From the NCBI GenBank assembly GCA_947245585.1, contig CAMXPV010000004.1, positions 1 through 64,000 on the forward strand: a stretch of DNA of 64,000 bases. Reading direction: 5' to 3'. The notes below the pieces were generated by a model that did no database searches, was not told the origin of the DNA, and worked only from the letters and a program-made list of their open reading frames with translations. This document shows positions 49,373 to 58,112 of this stretch, in pieces. Position numbers and translations under genes: made by a program. The DNA comes from an uncultured Lachnospiraceae bacterium. GTDB lineage: Bacteria; Bacillota; Clostridia; Lachnospirales; Lachnospiraceae. Position 1 is the stretch's first letter. Every line of letters starts with the position of its first letter.

Positions 49373-50701
49373 ATGAGATTTAAATTTGACAAAAAATACT
49401 TATACTGGGGCTTGACCGGATTCCTTGCTCTTGCAGGCGCAATCCTCTTCTACTATATTCTCTTCCACCGCTCCAATTTCATGGGCGGCATTGGCAAATT
49501 TTTAACCATAGCCATGCCGATTATCGACGGTTTCGTGTTGGCGTATCTTTTTACGCCTGTTTTGAATATGCTTGAGAGCAGACTGATCAAACCGCTCTGC
49601 GCAAAGGCCGGTCTTTCCATGACACCCAAAGTAAAAAGCCGTGTCCGGGCAGGCTCGATCCTTGCCACTCTGGTGATCGTTCTTCTTGTTGTTTACGAGC
49701 TCTTTGCCCTGATTATTCCGGAAGTTGTCCGCAGTGTACAGAGCATTATTTTCCAGTTCCCTATTTACGTCAATAATCTTTCCGAATGGGCGCTTCTTCT
49801 GTTAAAGGATAATCCTGAACTGGAGGCCACCGTGGATGCGTTGATTAACCAGTATTCCGCAAAGATATTGGAGTATGTAAACACCAATCTCCTTCCCCAT
49901 ATCAACGAAGTATTGAAAAACGTCTCCCTCGGCGTAATCGGCGTTTTTAAGGCGCTCTGGAATCTGGTGATCGGTTTCATTATCTCCATCTATCTGCTCG
50001 GAAGCAAGGAAAAGTTTGCGGGGCAGGCAAAGAAAATCGTCTATGCGGTTTTTGACCGCAAGGTTGGAAACGAACTGGTATCAAACTTCCGCTTTATCCA
50101 CAGTACCTTTATCGGCTTTATCGGCGGCAAAATCATAGACTCTATCATTATCGGCATCATCTGTTTTGTCTGCACCAGTATTATCGGCACGCCCTACTCC
50201 ATTCTGGTAAGCGTGATCATCGGTGTAACCAACGTGATTCCCTTTTTCGGCCCATGGATCGGCGGCATTCCCAGCGCCCTCCTCGTGCTGATGGTGGACC
50301 CCAAACAGGCGCTTTATTTTGGCATCCTTATTATCATTATCCAACAGTTTGACGGCAACATCCTCGGCCCGAAAATCCTTGGCGATTCCACCGGCCTTTC
50401 AAGCTTCTGGGTTATCTTTTCAATCACCATTTTTGGCGGCCTCTTCGGTGTTCTCGGCATGATCGTGGGCGTACCCATCTTTGCCGTATTCTATGCGGGT
50501 GTAAAAGCACTGGTAAACCGTCATTTGCAAAAGCGAAATCTGCCCACAGATCTTGGCCCCTATATGACAGTTGGAAGAATTGAAGAATCCATGGCCTTTA
50601 CAGAATATGTGCCTCCTGTCAAAAAAAAGAACGGCAGCAAGCATCAGGAGCCAAAACAGACATCTGATACCGAAAACAGTTCTCCAAAATCTAAGTCTTA
50701 G
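49373..50701 (+). CDS. AI-2E family (PerM/UPF0118) transporter
   Basis: A 442-residue membrane protein of about eight helices. The family pattern is VVYELFALIIPEVVRSVQSII in the loop domain and SIIIGIICFVCTSIIGTPYSILVSVIIGVTNVIPFFGPWIGGIP in the conserved core. Members export small molecules such as indole, sodium or autoinducer; substrate here is unknown. It has an AAAGAGG site and is followed 12 bases later by a small gene. Confidence 0.9.
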   Translation: MRFKFDKKYLYWGLTGFLALAGAILFYYILFHRSNFMGGIGKFLTIAMPIIDGFVLAYLFTPVLNMLESRLIKPLCAKAGLSMTPKVKSRVRAGSILATLVIVLLVVYELFALIIPEVVRSVQSIIFQFPIYVNNLSEWALLLLKDNPELEATVDALINQYSAKILEYVNTNLLPHINEVLKNVSLGVIGVFKALWNLVIGFIISIYLLGSKEKFAGQAKKIVYAVFDRKVGNELVSNFRFIHSTFIGFIGGKIIDSIIIGIICFVCTSIIGTPYSILVSVIIGVTNVIPFFGPWIGGIPSALLVLMVDPKQALYFGILIIIIQQFDGNILGPKILGDSTGLSSFWVIFSITIFGGLFGVLGMIVGVPIFAVFYAGVKALVNRHLQKRNLPTDLGPYMTVGRIEESMAFTEYVPPVKKKNGSKHQEPKQTSDTENSSPKSKS

Positions 50702-50713
50702 GAGGAAAAGCTT

Positions 50714-50944
50714 ATGATAGGCGCAATTGTTTTTACCATACTCGTCGTAATTGCTATCTTTTTCTACATGCATCGCAAAGCCAAACAAAACCGCAAACGC
50801 CTGGCGGATATGAACAGCGTGCGGGATTTCCACGCCGCTTACGACCGGATCCGGACGCACAAAGACGTGCGGGACAGACAGAACAACTATCAAACCTATG
50901 TGACCAAATATAACAGCACGGAGGACTACCGGGAAAAACGATAG
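50714..50944 (+). CDS. Small single-helix membrane protein
   Basis: A 76-residue protein: one N-terminal membrane helix (IGAIVFTILVVIAIFFYMH, residues 2-20) and a charged cytosolic tail (KAKQNRKRLADMNSVRDFHAAYDRIRTHKDVRDRQNNY). TAGGAGGAAAAG gives a strong ribosome site. Family unknown; linked by operon to the AI-2E gene. Confidence 0.7.
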   Translation: MIGAIVFTILVVIAIFFYMHRKAKQNRKRLADMNSVRDFHAAYDRIRTHKDVRDRQNNYQTYVTKYNSTEDYREKR

Positions 50945-50967
50945 GGGAGCAGACATTTCCGCTCCCC
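50944..50967. terminator. Hairpin after the small membrane-protein gene
   Basis: GGGGAGC (50944-50950) pairs with GCTCCCC (50961-50967). It overlaps the stop codon region of the plus-strand gene; no T-run follows, but convergent transcription is separated here. Confidence 0.5.
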
Positions 50968-50982
50968 ATTAAATTCGTTTAC

Positions 50983-51024
50983 AGAGAATGCAAAGCATTC
51001 TCTCAATCGAACTAGTTCGATTTG
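50983..51024 (-). repeat. Two-hairpin element A
   Basis: Read leftward from the stop of the cytidylate-kinase-like gene: TAACA then the palindrome AATCGAACTAGTTCGATT (51005-51022), then AGAGAATGC-loop-GCATTCTCT (50983-51003). The second hairpin is shared with element B, the first with elements C and D (ATCGA..TCGAT). Confidence 0.75.
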
Positions 51025-51651
51025 TTACCGGTTCTCAAAATCTTCCACAAACTGCGTGATCAGTTTCACAGTGCCGTCAATACCGAGACGGCTGCTGTTT
51101 ACGGAAAGATCATAGCTGTCCACACGTCCCCACTTCTTTGAGGAGTAATAATTGTAATAACTCTGCCTCTGCTTATCCTTTTTGTTCATCATATCAATCG
51201 CCTTCTGCTCGGTATTGATATCCTCAAAACGCTCCATAATCCGTTTTGCCTTGCATTTTTCATCCCCGTGGATAAAAACATGCAGACAATTCTGATAGTC
51301 ATGCAGCGCATAATCCGCACAACGGCCCACAATCACGCAGGGACCTTCACTCGCTATCTTTTTAATGGTATCAAACTGCGCCAGAAATACCTTGTGGCTG
51401 ATGGGCATATCCACAAAGGAGGAAGAATTGTAACCGAAAGAATAGGTGTCCATCACCAGATTGTAAAGGAAGGAGTTGGTCGGCCGCTCGTCATGGCTCT
51501 GAATCATCTCCTCACAAAATCCGCTCTCTTTCGCCGCCCTTGTCAACAGATCCTTATCATAAAATTTGATTCCGAAATGTTCTGCAACCTTCTTGCCGAT
51601 CTCACGGCCGCCGGAACCAAACTGACGTCCAATCGTAATAATCGTATTCAT
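51025..51651 (-). CDS. Cytidylate-kinase-like protein
   Basis: A 208-residue P-loop kinase of the AAA_33/cytidylate-kinase-2 type. The P-loop is IGRQFGSGGREIGKKVAEHF at residues 6-25; RQSYYNYYSSKKWGRVDSYDLSVNSSRLG is the family's conserved tail. Substrate unknown, probably not CMP. The ATG at 51651 is preferred over 51672 because it starts the conserved IITIGRQ strand. It ends next to hairpin element A. Confidence 0.87.
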   Translation of the reverse strand: MNTIITIGRQFGSGGREIGKKVAEHFGIKFYDKDLLTRAAKESGFCEEMIQSHDERPTNSFLYNLVMDTYSFGYNSSSFVDMPISHKVFLAQFDTIKKIASEGPCVIVGRCADYALHDYQNCLHVFIHGDEKCKAKRIMERFEDINTEQKAIDMMNKKDKQRQSYYNYYSSKKWGRVDSYDLSVNSSRLGIDGTVKLITQFVEDFENR

Positions 51652-51712
51652 AAAATCACCGTCCTTATTCACATCTATAACTGCCTGTTACACAATTATT
51701 ATAGCAAAATTT

Positions 51713-51749
51713 AGGAAAAATAACAAGAGGGCAGAAACCTCTGCCCTCT
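51713..51749 (-). terminator. Terminator of cstA
   Basis: AGAGGGCAGA / TCTGCCCTCT, 10-bp perfect stem with a 4-base loop, followed leftward by TGTTATTTTT. Strong rho-independent terminator. Confidence 0.88.
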
Positions 51750-51801
51750 CATACATCTTATTTTTTGATAACACGCAATATAATATCGCTTGCTATTTTA
51801 C

Positions 51802-53517
51802 TTACGCCGACTTCTTCTGCTTACTCAGTGTCTGAATACCCTCAATGACAAGGAAGATAGCCAGAACAATCAGAAGAACCGCCAGAATTGCCTGCGCATA
51901 AGGACCCCAGTCAGCACCGCCCGCTGTGATGATACCAATCTGATTCTTAACGGTTACACACAGAGAACAAATGGTTACGACAATCATAAATGCCATAGGT
52001 GCAAGGAACATCTTGTTGTTCTTACCCACATTGCCGAGCCATGTGGCTACTGCCAACAGGCCGATACCTGCAAGAAGCTGGTTTGCTGCACCGAACAGCC
52101 CCCAGATCTTTCCATAACCTGTCATACCGAGCGCAATGCCAAGAATAACGGTAATAATCGTTGCAACATAAGGATTTACCAAGGTCTTCTTCCAACCGTC
52201 CTTGATATCGTCCACGGTCTGGCCTGGCTCAAGGAAGAACTCCTGGAACATAAAACGTGCCAAACGGGTTGCCGTATCTAAGGATGTCAGGCAGAATGCA
52301 GAATAGGTAAGCACCAATAAAGTGTTTAATACGTTTACCACGCCTGCACCGAAAACACCGCCGTACATCTGGGAAATACCGCCTGCAAAGATCGCCGTAG
52401 CGCCTGCGGTAATGCCATTCTTGTACGCGAAATTGATTGCACATACTGTAATAACTGCCAGTACACACTCTAAGAGCATGCCGCCGTAAGCGATCGGCTT
52501 TGCGTCTGTCTCCTTGTCAAGCTGCTTGGATGTAGTTCCGGAAGATACCAGAGAGTGGAAACCGGAAATTGCACCGCACGCAACCGTAGTAAAGAGCACG
52601 GGGAACAGATACTGCATACCGTTGCCGTTGTCAACCGCAAAACCGTTGAAAGCCGCAAGGCCGTCAGCGCCGCCCATACCGGCGTGGGAAATAACCACAC
52701 CCACCAGAGCCACCGCCAACATAGCATAAAGCAGGAAGGAACTCAGGTAATCACGGGGCTGTAACAAAATCCAAACCGGCGTTACGGATGCGATAGCAAT
52801 ATAAATACCCACAATGATCATCCATGCCTTTGTGCTCAGATAAATCGGATGGAAATTCATACCGATCACCATACAAAGCGCGATGGCAGCCACACCAAGA
52901 ATCGTGGAAACAGCCATGGAAGCGTTGCGGCGGTATACCATAAAGCCAAAAACAATGGCAATTACGATAAATAACAGGGATACCATAGCGACAGATGCGT
53001 TGGTTGCGGACGCTGCCTTGTCAATGGCACCCGCCTCATCTACAACTGCGCCGAAAGTAGTGGCTACGATGGATGCAAACGCCGCTACTACAAGAATCAG
53101 TGTCAGATAAGCAAAAATAGTAAACAGCATCTTCGCTCTCTTACTCATGTTGGTAGAAATAATTTCACCGATGGACTGTCCTTTATGACGGATCGATGCA
53201 AAGAGCGCACCAAAATCATGGACGCCGCCGAAGAAAATTCCTCCGACCAAAATCCAGAGAACAACCGGAACCCAACCAAACATAGCCGCTCCGATCGGAC
53301 CCGTGATCGGTCCTGCTCCTGCGATGGAGGAAAAATGATGTCCCATCAGCACAGGCGCTTTCGCCGGCACATAGTCCACACCGTCTTCCATCTCGTGCGC
53401 AGGTGTCTTGCTTTTGCTGTCGCCCACGCCCCATTGTTTGCAAAGCCATCCGCCGTAGAATATGTAACCAAGAACGAGAATTGCGATACAAACGATTAAC
53501 AGTAATAACGAATTCAT
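51802..53517 (-). CDS. cstA: Carbon starvation protein A (CstA)
   Basis: A 571-residue transporter with about 15 or more helices, CstA family, taking up pyruvate or peptides. Motif GHHFSSIAGAGPITGPIGAAMFGW near residue 59 is the family signature; FGGVHDFGALFASIRHKGQSI follows. It is preceded by a 170-residue unknown gene 19 bases upstream and closed by a strong terminator. Confidence 0.93.
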   Translation of the reverse strand: MNSLLLLIVCIAILVLGYIFYGGWLCKQWGVGDSKSKTPAHEMEDGVDYVPAKAPVLMGHHFSSIAGAGPITGPIGAAMFGWVPVVLWILVGGIFFGGVHDFGALFASIRHKGQSIGEIISTNMSKRAKMLFTIFAYLTLILVVAAFASIVATTFGAVVDEAGAIDKAASATNASVAMVSLLFIVIAIVFGFMVYRRNASMAVSTILGVAAIALCMVIGMNFHPIYLSTKAWMIIVGIYIAIASVTPVWILLQPRDYLSSFLLYAMLAVALVGVVISHAGMGGADGLAAFNGFAVDNGNGMQYLFPVLFTTVACGAISGFHSLVSSGTTSKQLDKETDAKPIAYGGMLLECVLAVITVCAINFAYKNGITAGATAIFAGGISQMYGGVFGAGVVNVLNTLLVLTYSAFCLTSLDTATRLARFMFQEFFLEPGQTVDDIKDGWKKTLVNPYVATIITVILGIALGMTGYGKIWGLFGAANQLLAGIGLLAVATWLGNVGKNNKMFLAPMAFMIVVTICSLCVTVKNQIGIITAGGADWGPYAQAILAVLLIVLAIFLVIEGIQTLSKQKKSA

Positions 53518-53536
53518 ACAAACTCTCCCTTTCCTT

Positions 53537-54049
53537 TTAAATTTTAGAAAATAATACTTTTTTCAAAATTTTCGCCGTCGTGCGCCCGGCACGGTTACTT
53601 TCAATCCGGTCACTATCCCCAATGACCACCGCCGCGTGAAAGTCCATCCAGCCGTGCAGCGAAAAATGAAAACTTTTGTAAATGTGACACTTCTTTAACG
53701 CCTTTACGGCATCCTCATCACAGGTGTCACAGACAATAATGGGCGTAATATAGGAATACATGTGCCCCGGGCCGATATGAAGCCGTTCCATACCTTCCTG
53801 ATAAGCCAACTCTTTACATTGCATAAAGGCATCCATCGTAAGATGAGGCACATCGAAGAGAAAAATAAACTCCTCGCTGTCCGCAGACCACAGCGAAACC
53901 TTTTTGGAAACCATATATTTCTCGGCATGTTCATAATACTCACAGAGCGCCCGCAATGGTTCTCTTTCCTCGCCGTAGTCCGTTATATCGTAATAAGCCA
54001 CATAGCTTTTTAATAGAATCTCTATGATTTCATTTCTTCTATATTTCAT
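53537..54049 (-). CDS. Unknown conserved protein upstream of cstA
   Basis: A 170-residue soluble protein of no recognised family. It has helical N- and C-terminal parts and several cysteines (VCDTCDEDAVKALKKCHIYKS) with HFSLHGWMDFHAAVVIGDSDRIESNRAG. A proper promoter lies 35 bases upstream. The 19-base gap to cstA suggests cotranscription and perhaps a regulatory link to transport, which is speculative. Confidence 0.7.
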   Translation of the reverse strand: MKYRRNEIIEILLKSYVAYYDITDYGEEREPLRALCEYYEHAEKYMVSKKVSLWSADSEEFIFLFDVPHLTMDAFMQCKELAYQEGMERLHIGPGHMYSYITPIIVCDTCDEDAVKALKKCHIYKSFHFSLHGWMDFHAAVVIGDSDRIESNRAGRTTAKILKKVLFSKI

Positions 54050-54083
54050 AGTCCCTCAAATCATTCTAAAAACCATATTCTTT

Positions 54084-54112
54084 ATCATAGCATTTTATGC
54101 TCGGTTTTTCAA
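54084..54112 (-). promoter_or_regulatory. Promoter of the cstA operon
   Basis: TTGAAA (54112-54107), 17-base spacer, TATGAT (54089-54084), read leftward. Confidence 0.7.
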
Positions 54113-54192
54113 GATTTTTTAACAGTTTCTTCATTTTTTGTTTATAATTTGTTCCAAAATCAGACAAATTCTCCGGCAAATATCCGAAAAAT

Positions 54193-55101
54193 CTACAAAA
54201 CCGTCAACAAATGTGTAAAATACGCGGGAAGAGGCGCTTTCACCTCCGTATATACCTGTGTCCTCGGATGCACAAATCCAAGCGTATAGGCGTGCAGAGT
54301 CTGTCCCTCCAGATGAAACGGGCTTTTACCCCGCCCGTAAATCTCGTCCCCAAGAAGGGGATGCCCGATGGAGGTCATGTGCACTCTGATCTGATGGGTG
54401 CGCCCCGTCTCCAATCTGCACTCAATATACGTATATTCCCGGAAACGCTCTAACACACGGTAATGGGTGACAGCTTCCTTGCCGTTCTTTTCATTAATTG
54501 CCATCCGCTTTCTGTCCCGCTCATCCCTGCCAATGGGGGCTTTGATCACGCCCTCCTCCTCTTTTACCACGCCGTGCACAATAGCCCGGTAGTTTCTGTT
54601 CAGTGAATGGGCTTTCAGTTGGGCCGCAATGGCCTGATGGGCAAAATCGTTCTTACATATCATGAGGGAACCGGTGGTATCCCGGTCGATCCGGTGGACA
54701 ATCCCCGGCCGCAGCACGCCGTTTATCCCGGAAAGCTGCCCCTTACAATGATAAAGTACAGCGTTTACCAACGTACCGCTGTAATGGCCCGGTGCCGGAT
54801 GGACTACCATCCCTTTTGGCTTATCCACCACCAGCACGTCCTCATCCTCATACAGAACGGACAGTGGAATCTCCTCCGCTTCAATGGCAGGCTCCACCGC
54901 CTCCGGAATCTGAAACGCTACCTCATCATCCACGCGGAGTCTGTAATTTGCCTTACAGGGCTTTCCGTTTACCAGAGCAAGCCCCTCCTTGATGCACTTT
55001 TGAATATAAGAACGGGAAAGGCCAGGAACCGCATCACTTAAGCTCTTGTCGAGCCGTTCCTCCTCTCCCACCCCGATCTGGTAAGTAAATAATTGACTCA
55101 T
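54193..55101 (-). CDS. rluD: 23S rRNA pseudouridine synthase RluD
   Basis: A 302-residue RluA-family enzyme. S4 domain (residues 12-75: RLDKSLSDAVPGLSRSYIQKCIKEGLALVNG), then DVLVVDKPKGMVVHPAPGH, catalytic Asp in GIVHRIDRDTTGSLMICKND, and GRTHQIRVHMTSIGHPLLGD. The HRIDRDTTG and location next to lspA match RluD in Firmicutes. It is two bases from the lspA stop and cotranscribed with it. Confidence 0.92.
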   Translation of the reverse strand: MSQLFTYQIGVGEEERLDKSLSDAVPGLSRSYIQKCIKEGLALVNGKPCKANYRLRVDDEVAFQIPEAVEPAIEAEEIPLSVLYEDEDVLVVDKPKGMVVHPAPGHYSGTLVNAVLYHCKGQLSGINGVLRPGIVHRIDRDTTGSLMICKNDFAHQAIAAQLKAHSLNRNYRAIVHGVVKEEEGVIKAPIGRDERDRKRMAINEKNGKEAVTHYRVLERFREYTYIECRLETGRTHQIRVHMTSIGHPLLGDEIYGRGKSPFHLEGQTLHAYTLGFVHPRTQVYTEVKAPLPAYFTHLLTVL

Positions 55102-55103
55102 AT

Positions 55104-55631
55104 TCAGTGGTACTCCCGATACTTCTTTTGTTTAAAGCTGATAAAATACAAATCCTTCTCCTTGTAGACAAAAAGGAGCATAAACAGCAAAATCACAGCG
55201 GAAACCGCCGCATAGATATCCGCCACATTAAAAATCGGGAAATTGATCCGCACGAAATAGATAAAGTCTACCACATAATCGTAGCGCACACGGTCGATCA
55301 TATTACCGATGGAACCGGCCACGATCAGGCTTAACAGAAAATGCAGGATCGTATACTTTTTGTGATCCGGCAGTTTCAGAAACACATAACCGACCGCAGA
55401 CAAAATTACAATCGCCACGAAGATAAAAAATATCTTCTGATTGGGGAGCACCCCGAATGCCGCTCCATGATTTTCCAGATAATTCAGCTCCAGAATCCCA
55501 TTAATCAGATTATAGGCGGGTTTGTCCTTCAGAAAAATGACAGCCCAATGTTTGGTGTACTGGTCAATAAAAATCAATCCTGCAATCATCAAAAGATCCA
55601 GAAACAGAAAAAGCTTTTTCTTTATGCTCAT
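55104..55631 (-). CDS. lspA: Lipoprotein signal peptidase II, second copy
   Basis: A 175-residue LspA: FIDQYTKHWAVIFLKDKPAYNLINGILELNYLENHGAAFG, catalytic Asp in SIGNMIDRVRYDYVVDFIYF and FNVADIYAAVSAVILL. It is in the canonical lspA-rluD arrangement, so it may be the ancestral housekeeping copy. Its start overlaps the aroB stop by four bases. Confidence 0.93.
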   Translation of the reverse strand: MSIKKKLFLFLDLLMIAGLIFIDQYTKHWAVIFLKDKPAYNLINGILELNYLENHGAAFGVLPNQKIFFIFVAIVILSAVGYVFLKLPDHKKYTILHFLLSLIVAGSIGNMIDRVRYDYVVDFIYFVRINFPIFNVADIYAAVSAVILLFMLLFVYKEKDLYFISFKQKKYREYH

Positions 55632-56737
55632 TCCTTCATATCCTCTTCACTGAAACAAATTTCCTTCACAGCCAGTAATATTTCTTCGTCAGTAACCGTT
55701 CTGTCCACAAAAGCTTTCCCCACCTTCTTTAACAAAACAAACTTAATCTGTCCCCCGTCCATTTTTTTGTCCGACTTGGTGAGTGCAAGAATTTCCTCAG
55801 GGTCGATATCGTCTATGCTGATGGGCAGGTTAAAAGGCACGAACATATCCCGCACCTCATAGTACTCCTCCATGGAAATATTTTCGCGCTTCCAAGCGAT
55901 GTAAGCCGCCGCAACCATGCCAAGCGCAATACATTCCCCATGCAGCATCTCGAAGTTCTTTGCCTTCTCGATGGCATGTCCTATGGTGTGTCCAAAGTTT
56001 AAAAGCGCACGATCCCCCTTCTCCGTAGGGTCTTTCTCCACCACAAGCTTTTTGACGCTGCAGCTTCGCATCACCATCTCCTCGCAGACCTCCAAATCAC
56101 GGTCGTGAATCTCATACATATGATCCAAAAGCCACTCGTAAAAGGCGGCATCCTTGATCAGACCATGTTTCATCACCTCGGCAAATCCCGCATAAAATTG
56201 TCTGTCATCCAACTCTTTCAGCGCGCCCACGTTCATGTATACCAATTTCGGCATATAAAACGCACCCACCATATTTTTGTACCCGTCAAAGTCAACCCCT
56301 GTCTTTCCGCCGATGCTGCTGTCCGACTGAGCGATCAGGGTCGTGGGAATCTGCACAAAGTCAATGCCCCGCAGATAGGTGGCCGCCGCATAACCGGTAA
56401 TATCTCCAACCACGCCGCCGCCAAGCGCCACAAGCAGATCCTTCCTGTCAAATTTCTCCTCAATCAAATGCTTATAGATATCCTTCACCGTATCCAGCGT
56501 CTTGTGCGCTTCCCCCGCCGGAAAAGCGTGCAGAATCACCTTTTTACAGCATCCGGAAAGAAGTGTCTGCACCTCTTCCCCGAAGAGCCGCTCCGTATTC
56601 GTGTCGCAGATGACCGCCACCCTGCGCTCGCTAGTTTCAAAAGCCGAAAGCTCGTCGGCAAGTAAACTGAAATCCCTTGCAAAAACAATGTCATAACAAG
56701 GTTTTTTCTCATAATTGATTGTCATTCGATTCGCCAT
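55628..56737 (-). CDS. aroB: 3-dehydroquinate synthase
   Basis: A 369-residue NAD-dependent cyclase of the shikimate pathway. Signatures: ALGGGVVGDITGYAAATYLRGIDFVQIPTTLIAQSDSSIGGKTG, LLNFGHTIGHAIE and HGECIALGMVAAA with its zinc-binding His/Glu. AGGAGA precedes the ATG. A terminator upstream separates it from sepF. Confidence 0.95.
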   Translation of the reverse strand: MANRMTINYEKKPCYDIVFARDFSLLADELSAFETSERRVAVICDTNTERLFGEEVQTLLSGCCKKVILHAFPAGEAHKTLDTVKDIYKHLIEEKFDRKDLLVALGGGVVGDITGYAAATYLRGIDFVQIPTTLIAQSDSSIGGKTGVDFDGYKNMVGAFYMPKLVYMNVGALKELDDRQFYAGFAEVMKHGLIKDAAFYEWLLDHMYEIHDRDLEVCEEMVMRSCSVKKLVVEKDPTEKGDRALLNFGHTIGHAIEKAKNFEMLHGECIALGMVAAAYIAWKRENISMEEYYEVRDMFVPFNLPISIDDIDPEEILALTKSDKKMDGGQIKFVLLKKVGKAFVDRTVTDEEILLAVKEICFSEEDMKE

Positions 56738-56770
56738 GGTATCTTCTCCTGTGTTTTGCTTAAAATATTT

Positions 56771-56800
56771 TCAAAAAAAGAACAGGGGGTTTACCCCTGC
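56771..56800 (-). terminator. Terminator after sepF
   Basis: CAGGGG / CCCCTG stem (56783-56788 with 56794-56799), followed leftward by TTCTTTTTTTG. It ends the yggS-sepF unit before aroB. Confidence 0.8.
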
Positions 56801-56805
56801 CCTTC

Positions 56806-57297
56806 TTAAAATCCGTTGTCAATCGGCACATCAAAGGAGCCCGACAGGATATCCTGAAAATCGCCGGATATATCTACGCTGGCCGGCGTGATAATGAAAA
56901 TATAATGAGATATCTTCTGCAGATTGCCCGACATTGCAAAGCAGGAACCGGAAGTAAAATCAATAATCCGCTGTGCGATATCCACATCCAGGCCTTCCAG
57001 ATTCAAAACCACCGTCCTGTTCGCCAGAAGCGTTTCCGTAATCTCCCTCGCATCCTCCACCGTAGTCGGTTTGATCACACAGACCTCCATGCCGGAACCC
57101 ATCTTTTTGGTCTGTCTAAGCGGTGTCACTTTTGGGGTCAGCTTTCGAACCTTATCCTCATCTCCCGAATCCGTATCTTTTGCAGGAACAGCCTTGCGCG
57201 CCGGTTCTGGCTCATCATAAAAGTCGTCGTCGTAATATCCGTCGTCCTCTTCCTCGCTCAATTTCATGGCGCTTATAAACTTGTCCATAACACCCAT
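56806..57297 (-). CDS. sepF: Cell division protein SepF
   Basis: A 163-residue FtsZ anchor. An N-terminal amphipathic helix (MGVMDKFISAMKL) binds membrane, a charged linker follows, and the SepF core (about residues 70-160: EVCVIKPTTVEDAREITETLLANRTVVLNLEGLDVDIAQRIIDFTSG) bundles FtsZ. The ATG at 57297 is chosen because GGAGG is nine bases upstream. It is cotranscribed with yggS. Confidence 0.93.
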   Translation of the reverse strand: MGVMDKFISAMKLSEEEDDGYYDDDFYDEPEPARKAVPAKDTDSGDEDKVRKLTPKVTPLRQTKKMGSGMEVCVIKPTTVEDAREITETLLANRTVVLNLEGLDVDIAQRIIDFTSGSCFAMSGNLQKISHYIFIITPASVDISGDFQDILSGSFDVPIDNGF

Positions 57298-57345
57298 TGC
57301 AAAATCCTCCATCTACACTTTTGATTTCTTATAGACTTATGTATA

Positions 57346-58044
57346 CTAAATCACCGTGTATTCTCTCTCTCCAAATATGCCCGTACCGACTCTGATGTAG
57401 GTCGCACCCTCTGTTATCGCGACTTCATAGTCCCCGGTCATTCCCATAGAAAGTTCCTCCATAAAAACATTATCAATGTTTTTATGTATTATGTCAACAT
57501 AAATTTGCTTTAATTTTTCAAAATATGGTCTGTTTTCTTCCGAATCCTCAACATATGGTGCTATTGTCATCAGTCCTCTGACACGGATATGGGGTAATTT
57601 TGCGATTTCTTCCACCAGGGAACAGGCTTCTTCGGAAGTCGCCCCAAATTTACTCTCTTCCCCCGCCACATTCACCTCTACAAGGATATCGACTGTTATT
57701 TTTTTCTTGGCCGCCTCCTTGTCGATCTCCTGTGCCAGCCTGAGAGAGTCCACACTGTGAATCAGAAAAACCTTGTCCACAATATATTTCACTTTATTGC
57801 GCTGCAGATGTCCGATCATGTGCCAACGGATGTCCTTCGGCATACGCTCGTACTTCTCTACCAGTTCCTGCACTTTGTTCTCCCCGAAATCGCGACAGCC
57901 GTTATTATAAGCCTCCTCCAGTGCGGCTAAGGGCTTGGTCTTGCTCACTGCAATCAGCTTCACTTCTGAAAGTTCCCGCCCACAAACATTACAGGCGTTC
58001 TCTATTCGGCCCCTCACCGTATCCAGATTCTCCCTGATTCCCAT
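57346..58044 (-). CDS. yggS: YggS-family pyridoxal-phosphate homeostasis protein
   Basis: A 232-residue PLP-binding barrel protein. The PLP lysine is Lys35 in LIAVSKTKPLAAL; NKVQELVEKY, HMIGHLQRNKVKYI, and GLMTIAPYVEDSEENRPYF are family motifs, ending with MGMTGDYEVAITEGATYIRVGTGIFGER. It regulates free PLP levels. Its place beside sepF is usual in Firmicutes. Confidence 0.95.
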   Translation of the reverse strand: MGIRENLDTVRGRIENACNVCGRELSEVKLIAVSKTKPLAALEEAYNNGCRDFGENKVQELVEKYERMPKDIRWHMIGHLQRNKVKYIVDKVFLIHSVDSLRLAQEIDKEAAKKKITVDILVEVNVAGEESKFGATSEEACSLVEEIAKLPHIRVRGLMTIAPYVEDSEENRPYFEKLKQIYVDIIHKNIDNVFMEELSMGMTGDYEVAITEGATYIRVGTGIFGEREYTVI

Positions 58045-58068
58045 TGTTATACCCCTCCCGCCCTTTAC

Positions 58069-58112
58069 AGAGAATGCTTACGCATTCTCTTGACTGAGCG
58101 CCTGCGTTCAGT
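58069..58112 (-). repeat. Two-hairpin element B
   Basis: Leftward, just after the TAG of the adaptor gene: GACTGAACGC-ag-GCGCTCAGTC (58113-58092, one G-T), then AGAGAATGC-loop-GCATTCTCT (58090-58069), the latter shared with element A including flanking TGTAAA. Confidence 0.75.
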
